Shown here piece after piece: positions 11,306-21,897 of a stretch of 64,000 nt of DNA (positions within the stretch are counted from its first letter, which is position 1; each line of letters starts with the position of its first letter). The position numbers were made by a program, and so were the translations under genes. Location: positions 116,944,999 through 117,008,998 of the forward strand of contig JAKGHH010000001.1 in assembly GCA_022828595.1 (NCBI GenBank). The letters run 5' to 3'. Origin of the DNA: Nelumbo lutea (lineage: Eukaryota > Streptophyta > Magnoliopsida > Proteales > Nelumbonaceae). The notes beneath the pieces are model-generated. The model was not told the DNA's origin and did no database searches. It saw nothing but the letters and a program-made list of their open reading frames with translations.

Positions 11306-12749
11306 TGAAGAGATGAGAAATCCATCATATGGATGGCCGAACCCTGCAGAAAAATTGGGCGAAATTTCAAAAATTTCTCTCTCCCATCTGGGAATCACAT
11401 TCCCTATTTTAGAAAACTGTATTTTGAATGATCAATCTTAAAACAAATTAGACCAGATCTGAAACCAAAAAGGGAGGAGAGGGATATACCTGATATGGAG
11501 TAACAATAACTTCTAATGAAGGTGTTCACGCCCAGAGAGAAAACCAAAATATGCTTCCACTGAAGATGACACAATGTAGGTGAAATAGAATCAACAGCAC
11601 GACTCTTCAGCAAGAATGTAGTAAAGGGCTGGTGAGCACAACTTTATATTGCATCTTCTAGCAAGAAGCATTATCAATAACGATTCTTGATCACTTCCAC
11701 AAGTGGAGATCGAACTGGGTAGGGATGACAAGAACAGGAAGAAAAGAGCAGAAGACAGGAACAGTCAAACTGTGTGTTGTCTTCTCTCTTAATTCAGTAG
11801 ACTGAGTGTTTTTGGAGGTCTGCCCTGCTCTTCTATTTATAACCTTAAAAAGAGGTTTTTCTAATCCTATTAAGAGTTTCCTAATCTAAATCTTATATTT
11901 GGATTAGGACTCTCTTTAAGAGATAAGGATAATCTCTTGTCTTATTTGCAAATAAAGATCAAACTTCCTAATCAAATTAGGAGTTTCTTGATCCAAATCT
12001 TTATTTAGATCTGGACTCTTTAAGTGGATAGGGATAATCCCCTAACCTATCAGCTGATCCAAATCCTAGAACCGCCCCTTATTTAATTAATCTTATTAAG
12101 CCAGTTCGAATGGGCTTTCAGCCCATTAAGTCTATGTGCTCACTTAACCCCTTAACCTGCTGCCCAGTTGGCTATTTAATTAATCTTATTTAATTTCAAC
12201 GGTTGAAATTATTTGTTGGTAGTTTAGGTTTTCATCAGAGAGAATGCATCCCCGATCATTCACTTTGTCTCACAAAGGGATTGATCTTGTCACTATGATC
12301 ACCCACTCAGATGAATTCTCGGACTATCCCAACATACCAAGGTTTTGACCCCCTCTAAGGATCTCACTGATTGGCATATCAAAGATAGCCCAATCCAACA
12401 ACTAGTGTAGTATCATAATCGAGTGTAGGAGTCAGGTGTAACATTCCAGTTTTGCCTATTTATCTCCAAGGTCCAGGGCAATACAGGAATTTTGGTCCGG
12501 TTTAGGGTTTCAAGAAAACCCGCACTGCATGTACCTCAGGTCTCACCTTGGCAACTGAGACAAGCTGCCCCAACCAGCTTGGGGTGAAGATTCTAAACTA
12601 ACACGAGTCTCACAAAGTGTCCAACTTAAGGGTATTACACAGAAATATACCACAATGACATGAATCAATTATGTACTTTTATTCATTTACAATAAATGTC
12701 AAAAAGGTACATCAATCTGATTGGAGCTAAAGGGCATAACTGTCTAACA
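11306..12749 (-). mobile_element. Family-C solo LTR (1,444 bp)
   Basis: On the minus strand it runs from TGTTAGACAGTTATGCCC to ATCTCTTCA, with TG..CA ends and a perfect 5-bp duplication (AGACC). A homologue of 1,747 bp in plus orientation lies at 26925-28671. No internal retroelement domain is present. I infer a solo LTR left by LTR-LTR recombination, although a TRIM-like or unknown element with TG..CA ends is possible. Confidence 0.7.
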
Positions 12750-14503
12750 AGACCACCATCTCTTGGTCTAAGAGATGGATAGCTATTGATTATTGTACTG
12801 AAACTAGCACTAGGATGAGTTGAGTGATGATGAGAAAGTACAGCTATTAATATTGCAAATTTCAGTACAAAGAAATATCACAGTTTTCAATACAAAATTA
12901 ATAAATGTAAAAGATTGCTATTAATATCTCAATACAAAGAAATACCTCACCGCCACAGTCGATTAGCTTTATCGGTTAATCAAGTAAACCGACCGATGTA
13001 CTAAACAATATTATATTCAGTTTTAAGAGTATGTTGGTCGGTTTCGGTTAATACAAATGCCAACCCAACAGTATTGGTTTTGTTGGTGTAATTAAGTAAA
13101 ACTGAATTGAACCGACCCGTGTACAGCCCTACCTAGGATTTTAAGACTTTAAGCAATATGAAACTAAACTAAAAGATGAGAGATGGTGAAATGAGAGGCT
13201 TACCTCTTGGACACAACCTTGAAACAAACTTTCTTGTAGTTGAAAAGACTTCAAAGACTTGAGCAAGGCACGGAACTGGCTGAGTGTTTCTGGTATTAAG
13301 TTTGAAAAATAAGGGATGAGACTTGAGCTTGGCTTTATGGATTTCGGGGATTTCAAGCAGAATGGGTGTATCACAGAAGTTGGGAAATTGCCATCCTCCC
13401 TTCAAACTCAAGTTGGGCCTCTATTTGTAAAGGAAAAGGAAGGGAGATGGGTCTGAAATTCATCTAGCTATAATGTATGTGATTCAACAGAGATATTTCA
13501 CTGAAATGGGCAAGGATTTTGAGAGAAAAGAACATACAGTTGACCATTCCTTCTTTGTGTAACAATTTTTTTTCGAGTTTGGAAGGTTTCTTGAGGATTT
13601 CGTGCATCTAATGAAGGATTGGGGCGTGCCAGACGTTGTAGCCCCGTATTTGGGATTGGCATTGGCAAAAAACGTAAATTTGATAAACTTTTAAATGGTT
13701 TTGTCCTTTCTTAGTTTCAAGTGTGGATCTATTTGGGTATTTTGAGATTTTTAAGCCTATTAGGTTCAAATTCATTGGTCCAGGTGTTTTAATGGGTTCA
13801 AGTAAGGAGTTGACGTCAGTCCCCATCCTCTTAAGATCCTAGATTCGATTACTGATGTGGCGATTCAATTTGGTGCATCAAAATGTTATCTCTCTAGTTT
13901 AACGATCAAACGAATGAATCTGGTCATGAAATTTGGTGTATGGGGTTTTTTGGGTTACTGAACACAATGGTGAATTTTGGATAATAGAGATTCGTGATAG
14001 GTGAGCTTTTTATCAATAAGATTCATCAAAACAGAAATAAGGTTGGATATTGGGTCAAACAAGGGAATTTTGGGATTAAATTTGGTGGGTAGGTATGGGT
14101 TGGGCTTATGAGGTTGTTGGAAATGTTTGATCATATTAGGTATCTGCAGATCACGGGTTCTAGGTTCAAGGATCATCGTAGTGTTATATGTGTCAAAATG
14201 GAATATCTGATGAATGATTGGCTAAACCTAGGAATTTAGGATTGAAATTTGGTTGGATTTGTTGTTTAAAGATTTTGTTTCACGTGATGGAGTTTGATCA
14301 GGGATAAAGTATGGTGATGTGACATAATCAAGACCATCGAAAGGGAATCATGTAGATTTAACGGTGGATTTATGGGCATTTGGGCTAAATTTTGATTTCT
14401 TAGGGTTTTAGTATGTATTGAAGTGATTGGCGTGGTCCAATTGGGCATCCAAAATCTAGGAAATGGGTCAAAGAAGGGACTGAGCAAAAATCGGGTGCTA
14501 ACA

Positions 14504-16047
14504 GAGTATTTTGAAAGTTTGGGTAGTGAATAGTCACATTTTAAAGTTTAGGGACCAAAGTGGCACTAGGCCCAAAGTACATGGTACTAATTGGAAAATT
14601 TACCTTAATTTAATTCATCATTTAGATTTTAATTCATTTTTTTATTAGGGTTTGACTATGATGTCAGAAAGATATTACACTTAAAAAAGTTTTTTACCAA
14701 TCAACTGGTATCATAAACGTGGTAGCCAATTAGGTGTTATTTATCGAAATTCATGTGTGGGTTTAGATTGGTCACAACTCTTCCCATACCTTGTCTTTCC
14801 CACATCATATATTTTCCCTTTTTATTAACCTAAAAAAATGGTGGTTACACACAACACTAGTAAATGAGTACATGAGTTGCATGTGGTAACTTTAGTAATA
14901 ACTAAAACAAGTGATAATTCCAATATGTTCATCTAAAACCATTATAAATTGTCTATTTTCATTTTTCTATTGTTAATAAAGATACTACTTAAGAAATTAT
15001 CTTTGTTTAATATGATAAATGTATGATATTAAATGCCTGCATAATTTTTTTTGACAACTTTTCATTTTTTATATTTTTATTTTTATCAGATTTTAAAGTT
15101 TTATTACATAATTATGAAATTCTTTTTTGGCCATTTGACTTGAAAGAAAAAATGATGTCATTTTTGGGCAGCCTTAATTTTTTTCTTCCATTTTCATAAT
15201 TTATTTATAAAAATAATTATTATTTATCCCACTTATCTTTGTTTAATATGATAAATTTGTAATGTTTGAGATATGTTAATTAATTTTTCTATAAGTTTCT
15301 TATTTTTAACTTTATTTAAATATATTTTATTAGTTATATTTAATTATGACATCATTGGTTTACCATTTTATCCAAGTAGTTAAATCATTGGGGGTGCAAA
15401 ATGGATCTGATCATGATCTGATTTGAAATCAAATACAAGAGGATTGAAAAATATGATTTGTTAAAAAAAAATAGGATTGAATTCGAACCACCTATACATA
15501 TATTGCATTTTTATAATTTCAGTTTTATATTATTTATGTTGTTTTATAAAAAATACATGTATATATAATAAAAATAGTTGAAACAAATGTTTGTGTTTTT
15601 CATTTTTATTTGTATAGATTGGTTTATTTCTTTTTTCCTATTAATAATTTGTTAGATCTTACAGACATGTGGGTAATCAAATCAGATTGAATCATATTTA
15701 GGTATTCGACATCTTTAGCAAATTCAAATTCGAATTGATCTTTGTGATATCAATCAAATCATCAAATCATATATAAGGATAAGATTATTAGGATATTCCC
15801 CTATTCAAGTCTGATCTGATTCATTTCCATCCATAGCAAGTTGTGTGGGTGATGCTTAATTTAAGCTCAACCAGGGTCCAACCCTAAGAACTAGGTCTAA
15901 GGCTTGAACCCAGGACTAATCTATCCAATATAGGCTTAACTGCACCAGAATTTGATGCACTTGGGTTAAGCTCAGCCAGGGGTCTGGGCTCATGTTGTTA
16001 AATCAGCCCAAACTATAATTTGGCATAAATATATGTGTTTATGTATG

Positions 16048-16110
<63 letters not shown>

Positions 16111-16828
16111 AGTCGGGCTAGGGTTGGGCTCAAACTACCTAAGGCTAGGTTCAAGCAAAACCCAATAAATAGAAAAGGCCAAACTTTTGGGCACACCCAA
16201 CCCAAGGACTGAAAATCCAAGCTTAGCTTGTCTTAAATTGCAAACTAAGTCAATCCAGGCTTGCATTGGGCTCACCTAAGTAAACCCCTTTGGACCATTG
16301 ATCACTACTTAGAAAATAATTTTCTTGGTGAGTTTGTTTCACTTTCTATTCTATTTCCATCATTAATAAAAATAACATTATTTATCACACTTATTTTTTG
16401 ACACAATAAATACATATTTTTATTCAAAATTCTTGTATCTTTTAGTAATTCTATGCTTTTAAAATTTTTTATTTTACCCACTTGACCTAAAAGTTTGAAT
16501 CATTAATCCACCACTTGAATAGGAAGACCGTTTTGTTTTGGGTAGTTTTTAAAGTATGTATTTCGTTTTAACAATTAATAAAGAATTATTCTTATTTATC
16601 ATACTTATTTTTTTAATATGATAAATATATCATATTAGAGATGTGTTAAAATTTTCATTTCTTTGTATATTTTTCAATTTTATTTATTTTCTAATATTTT
16701 ATTATTTAACTATGACATCATGGATTGACCCATTTAATTCGATGATTTAACTACTTACCTACCATCATGAAGGATGGTTTCATTTTCATCTCAATTTTAA
16801 ATATATAGGCTTTGTATTGTTAAAATTA
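14504..16828. other. AT-rich intergenic sequence with a microsatellite
   Basis: No gene was recognised. The stretch includes a compound (TA)n(TG)n repeat at 16048-16107 and a possible TIR-bounded segment around 15388-15836 that I could not confirm. Text around 15860-16270 is rich in GGGCTCA/AGCCC motifs without coding potential. Confidence 0.5.
16048..16107. repeat. Compound microsatellite (TA)n(TG)n
   Basis: About 20 bp of alternating TA followed by about 40 bp of TG. It accounts for the repetitive open frame on the opposite strand. Confidence 0.97.
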
Positions 16829-17873
16829 TTGGATATTAATTTAATTAGTATAATTTATTAGTGGGAAATCAAAATACCTCAAATAAAGGATATGCTGATA
16901 AGGAACAAGAATGAAGACCTTAAATATAGGGATTGATAAGAGGGAATTAAATGAAGTGAAAAAATAATAGTTTCGGTGAAGGGAAATTTGGCCCGACCTC
17001 ATAACAGGGAGACACGTGGATGTGACTCGGCATAAGTGACAACTTGGGGTGATCAGATCGGCGCATGGATGTGGCTAGACACAAATGACAGCTAAGCATG
17101 ATCAGTTTGCTAGAAAGCAACGTCGGATACCCTGTTACCCCGAACTAGAGTTATTTCGAGCTAAGATCATCCCGAACTAAGATCACCTCAGTACCAGTTT
17201 GCAACCAGGATAACGGTACCAAGACCACTACAGATCGAGCTTGGACAGCTGGGCCCACCTTGAAAAGAGTTCACCTCGGGACAAGCCTACCTTGGTGCAA
17301 GATCATCTCAATATTAAGGCACTTCAGCATTCAGAGCAGGTCGGGCCTAAAGAACACGAGCTCAGGTAGCTCGCCACCAAGTAGCCCGACACTTCACAGG
17401 CAACTCGCTACCTAGTCAGGTTGACCTCCGCGTGTCAACCCTGAGGAGTTCACCACCGTACCCCGCATCTTACGGGATTGTACCTTAATGGCTATATTAG
17501 CTCACCCACTCCGCGATTCAGGCAGAGATGGGCAACCTTACCAGTTGGTGGCATTATCCCCACCTAACACGAAAGCGGATCCCATCACAGCGAGGATCCA
17601 GGAACTGCTCCACCAAACCCATAGGGACTCCAGTATATAAAGACCTCACCCCCTAGGGGCGATGGTATGATGTGTAATCTTTGCTCTCTAGCTCTCTAAT
17701 TCTTTGATATCATCTTCAGACTCTCTACTACGTGCTAACTTAGCCATCGGAGTGTCCCCGCCGAGTAAGCCACCCCGGGATCTCTGATTCATCTCTTGCA
17801 GGTTACTCAGTCCCCGTCGTTGGTGGAAGCCAGATCGTCTCCAGCAGGGAGCAGCCGGATTATGCTACATCAA
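16829..17873 (+). mobile_element. LTR-like insertion flanked by a 10-bp direct repeat
   Basis: GTTAAAATTA occurs at 16819-16828 and again at 17874-17883. The segment between changes sharply from AT-rich to GC-rich near 16977. The GC-rich start, TGAAGGGAAATTTGGCCC, resembles the LTR start of the gypsy-type element at 45914 (minus), and both carry ACACGTGG shortly after. TATATAAA at about 17634-17641 could be an LTR promoter. The end ..GCTACATCA also suits an LTR. A 10-bp duplication is long for an LTR element, so class and left boundary are uncertain. Confidence 0.45.
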
Positions 17874-17985
17874 GTTAAAATTACATTTTTTTTTATCCTC
17901 ATAGTGAAAGAGCAACCAAATTCAAAAGTATGGGTGCTTTAGTAAAGAAAAAGTCTACTGAGTTTGTTTCTTGTTTAGAGTGAAC

Positions 17986-18480
17986 CAAGGATTAAAGTAT
18001 CGGTATCAGGTATCGTATCAGACCACTTGGATATGGATACACTTTGGAAACGCATGGATATGGATGAAAAAACACAGAGACACTTGGATACATTAGGAAA
18101 TGCATATAAATTCCATAAATATATTAATAACATTACATTTAAGGTTATAATAGTCAAAATTAATGTATAAATGCATAGGAAATGTATATTCTAATGGTAT
18201 TTGTGAATACATATATTACAATTAATATAACAGGATGCATAGAAATCATATAATTTTTATTGATAATGTATCAATCTAGAGTCCTAAAACATATTATATA
18301 AATTTTCACAAATTAATACATGTACAAAGCTATTATTTATTTTCAATTGAAGTTCATTTCACAAAACACATGCAACTATTATATGTAATTATTATATCAA
18401 TTATTTTTTATTTTTATTCTTTAACATTAACAAAATAATCAACTAAAAATTAATCATTTTTACACTTTAAAGTACCAATG
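17986..18480 (+). mobile_element. GTATC-rich hAT-like element, left part
   Basis: Begins CAAGGATTAAAGTATCGG, like the complete relative at 29030-30068, and stays alignable for at least 170 bp (GGATAC..ACTTTGGAAACGCATGG). I could not find a matching right end, so the right boundary is only approximate. Confidence 0.55.
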
Positions 18481-18489
18481 TTTACTTAC

Positions 18490-18579
18490 AGTTCTCTGGC
18501 CAGGAATAATCTTTGTAACTGAGGTCAACCTTAATTGTTTTTCCTCCTTTCCGGAATACCAAATTAAAAGTTTTTCATC
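18490..18579 (-). pseudogene. Orphan exon encoding part of a PH domain (PRAF/RCC1-FYVE type)
   Basis: On the minus strand a 90-bp, 30-codon exon is bounded by TTTCAG upstream (18580-18585) and GTAAGT downstream (18484-18489). It reads LIWYSGKEEKQLRL then VTKIIPGQRT. This matches the early beta-strands of the PH domain in plant PH-RCC1-FYVE (PRAF) proteins, phosphoinositide-binding regulators of the RCC1-repeat family. No neighbouring exon (PH remainder, RCC1 repeats, FYVE finger) was recognised on either side. It is either a leftover of a broken gene, a captured fragment, or an exon of a gene with very long introns. Frame and both splice sites are intact. Confidence 0.7.
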
Positions 18580-20584
18580 CTGAAACTCATGACAAATTAT
18601 GTCAGAAACAGTTGATTATAAAATTCTCCGTATCAAAAGAGAAATAGCTTAATAAAATGATAGGTAAAGATTAATGATGGTCCTGAGACTTAAATTGGCC
18701 CCAAAATGAAACTAAAACCATACAATCCCATGATACCCTTGAAACCTTGAAAAATCACCTAAATTGGGCTCGATTGGGCCTTGATCCAGGCCCATGAAGG
18801 TCTGAGCCAAATTAGACCAGACCAATCTGGGTTATTAGAGTCTGGTCAAATCTGGATGCGGACTGGTTTTGATCTGGTCCCAGATCTAGGTTGAACCATA
18901 CTATCTTGGATGGTTTTAAAGGAATAATTACTCATGCTCCAAGTATGCATTCCCTGTATGTGCTCATTTAAAAATGAAGAGCTATGCAAAACAATGAAGT
19001 CCAGAAGGATGCAGTAAGCTAATGGTATCCATCCTTGTCCCTAAATACAAGTCAATGTAGTCACAGGAACCATTATTAAGGAGCACCTAGGAGGACTAGA
19101 GTTTTAGGATTTTCACTGATACTCCAGAGAAGGCTGTAAAGTTTACTACCAAGGTTGCTTGTTGTATCTTGAGCCTTGACCAGAGATGAGTTTAGGGATT
19201 TTGCTGTGGATATCATAGGAGATAGCAGATTGTTGCATGGTCCTAGATGCATAGACAAATCAAGTCTTTTAATCACCACCTTATAGGGCAGTAAATTGCA
19301 TGGGTCAAATCAGATATACCTAGATCCTAATTTTGGGCTCAATTGCTAATTTTCTTGTTTTTCGGTTTGTACCTTTCTGGGAGAGCTATATCTCTCCCTA
19401 TTCCTTTCTTGGCTTTGTTTCTTAATAAAGCTATTGTTATTGATTAAAAAAAAAAGATTCACCTGGAACCAAATTTTAAGAAAATCTTATCCATCAGATT
19501 TTAGATTAGATTCAGATTTTTCGGATAAATAGACACCAACATCCCTACCATCCTATCTGTTTTCTTTTTTCCTCAAGGAGTGATTGGGTTCAACTTTGAC
19601 TTGTGTTTCCTTGGGATAGGAGAGACTATATTAGTCTTCTCATAGACGGTAGGCTCCAGCAATTTGATCAGAAGAGGTTTTGGCCACTTTTCAGATGGCA
19701 CTTGTATTGATGTTTGCCTTGGAATTTGCTAGGGTGGAGGTGGAAGGTTACTAATAGACATTGTGAGCCACTTCGGTACTCTTGATGAATACTGCTTATG
19801 AAATGGCCTGCTAGCTTGGACGTTACATTATTATATCACACAGTGAACAGTCACTTGGATTCCTAGTTTGGCAGATTCTCTAGTAGTCAGTCTTGCTAGT
19901 GGTAGTGTAAGGAGGATGCTTTGTATTGGGGAGAGTTCCTAGGGTAGGGACCTTTACAAGAGATTGTGGATTGTATTCTAGTGCTACAGTTTTGTGTCTT
20001 TTCATGCACCCCACATCCTATGGTCCTACTCTCTCTTGTGGGCATGTCAATAATGAATTTTAGACCTTTTAACAGTAAAAGATGTATCAAACAGGGAGAA
20101 AATGGAGGAGATGATATAGGACTGGAGGCAAGAAACAGAGCCTGTTTACAAGTAGATAGTTTACGTTCTAACTGTAAGTCCCATGTCCAACTGGTCCATT
20201 ATACTTCCACAATAGCTATCCCTCATTGAACTTGACTAATTGACTGATATAAAACCATTTATCCTTTTCCCTCAATTTCTGTTCAATCTGAACTTTAAAA
20301 ACATCAAGCTTCTTGGTACATGACATCCATCTATGACCTCAATTCCCAATTCAACCATGTGGAACCCTGTTTACACCAAAAATAGGTCTCTGTACCTGCA
20401 TCCATGATTTTACCTGGGTTTAAAGAGATAAACTAACATCCATGCTTAATCCATCAGTCTGAAATCAAGATGTCCAAGGTATAAAACTTTAATTTCTACC
20501 CCACGAGAATCATCATCTCCTCTTTGTTGGGTGCATATACAGCACTTTTTGAGTAAAAAAAAAAAAGAAAAAAAGAAAAACTTA
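18580..20584. other. Intergenic sequence with a LINE-like 3' tail
   Basis: No complete gene. The segment ending near 19456 (CTTAATAAAGCTATTGTTATTGATT plus an A-run, split here as CTTAATAAAGCTATTG and TTATTGATTA) has the form of a plant L1 LINE 3' end, so part of 19020-19456 is probably a 5'-truncated LINE. Nothing recognisable was seen in 19460-20560 apart from an A-rich run near 20556-20580. Confidence 0.4.
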
Positions 20585-20724
20585 AGGCTATGTTTGGTTT
20601 GATACAAAATAAGAGAGAAACAAAAAGTTAAGAGGAAATTCTTAACAAATTTTGTGAAATTCCTTAAGAACTTTCCCTCAAGTTTCTATTCCTCTCTCAT
20701 GTTCTATCAAACCAAACACGGCCT
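20585..20724. mobile_element. MITE with 20-bp terminal inverted repeats
   Basis: 20585-20604 (AGGCTATGTTTGGTTTGATA) and the reverse complement of 20705-20724 match at 18 of 20 bases. Length is 140 bp with no coding capacity. GGCNNTGTTTGG ends are common in plant MITEs. No convincing duplication of the target site was seen, so the superfamily is left open. Confidence 0.8.
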
Positions 20725-21852
20725 GAGAGTACACAAGGATGGAAACGAACAGAGAACAATCTGAATTTGAAGTACAGAAATCGGAATTGAAACCATCTCT
20801 TTATGAATTAGCTGATTTGAACCATCTCTTTATGAAGTACAACCTAAGAGTAAACATAGGGATGGAAATGAACAGAGAACAATCATGATGGCTCTGTTTT
20901 CCCAATTTTCTTTTCTTTTCTTCGTCTTCCTACTCATTTGGAGATGAAAACGGGGCACATGAATCTATCACGAGGAACTAATGTTGAACATAATTGTTCT
21001 ACACTAATTTTAGCAACGAAAACTTGGTCGGAAAGAATTAGGAAAACAGAAATCTGAATAGAAGAGCCCTGTTCTTGGTGTGATATGTTGAAAGCCTAGG
21101 ATTGTCAATGAGTCAGGTCCGAATCGAGACTGGGACAAGTCCCAAATCAGTTATTAATCAGGAAGATATCATAGACCCAGAACCATCCCAATTAATAATC
21201 AGGAAAATCAGGTATGACCCGATGGACCTGGTTACAATAATGGTACATGCATATTATATGAATAACAAATCAAAACTTGATTTTTGATAATATAATATTA
21301 ATAAAAATGATAATAAAATAGCAAATTATTCATGATGTTTATAACTAAAATGATCTTATATGTTATTCAAATTCTCTTATTAATTAGTAAAAGGGGTTCA
21401 ATAGCATATTCTTAATTTGTTTCATCATTCATGCTGCAAGAAATATGTTTTAAGTTCATCTAAGATAGAAGGGTGACTTGAAATTCTCTTTTGCTTAATG
21501 ATCAGTGGCTAGCTTTGAAAAGGCTGATAGATGTGAGTATGGGGGTTTTAACCCCTCTTTTAGAGCAACTAACAAAGCCATTGCCTAATGCCATGGTCCT
21601 AATAACTCTCAAGGAACTATCATCTGGGACTTACAAGCTTTTGCTAGAAGGTGCCAATTTGGATTTTTTCAGAACCTTGTTAATTGAATTAGTCACATTT
21701 TAATTCTGCAATTCCTATCATTGATTGTTTCATTTTAAACCCTTATTTCTCAGGAACACGCTTGGCCATTTCTGTCTGTGGGGGTGAACCCTATGAGGAG
21801 TTGGACATTCTCAGGAACATGCTTGGTAATTTCATATCATGCAAATCCTTAC

Positions 21853-21897
<45 letters not shown>

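Larger units (their letters stand above)
10969..13132. mobile_element. hAT-like non-autonomous DNA transposon carrying a nested solo LTR
   Basis: The left end AGAGTTGTTCAAC and the reverse complement of the right end, GTAGGGCTGTACACG, form imperfect terminal inverted repeats of the TAGGGNTGTNCA type common in plant hAT elements. The subterminal regions are rich in CGGTTT/AAACCGA motifs. Flanking 8-mers match 7/8. Removing the nested solo LTR leaves about 0.7 kb with no transposase. Confidence 0.7.
10536..14503 (-). mobile_element. Family-B long LTR, right copy (inverted), split by an hAT-like element
   Basis: On the minus strand the LTR starts TGTTAGCACCC at 14503 and ends ..GATCTCACG near 10536. 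It is interrupted by 10969-13132. Without that insertion about 1.8 kb remain, slightly shorter than the left copy. Shared blocks with the left copy include the start (14266-14500 with 1520-1750) and the segment just before the leader. Internal frames are not conserved as proteins. Confidence 0.75.

Noticed and set aside
15388..15836. Possible TIR element (GGGTGCAAAATGGATCTGATC against GGATGGAAATGAATCAGATC)
   Set aside because: The similarity is imperfect and no 8-bp target duplication was found. It may be real but is not supported enough to list as an element.
15990..16220. Frame with a long His-Thr and Ile-Tyr run
   Set aside because: It is the translated (TG)n(TA)n microsatellite.
21491..21826. 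Possible two-exon host gene (LTPLLEQLTKPLPNAMVLIT.. and a segment after CTCAG)
   Set aside because: I recognise no family, no continuous reading across exons and no start. Left as unassigned sequence.
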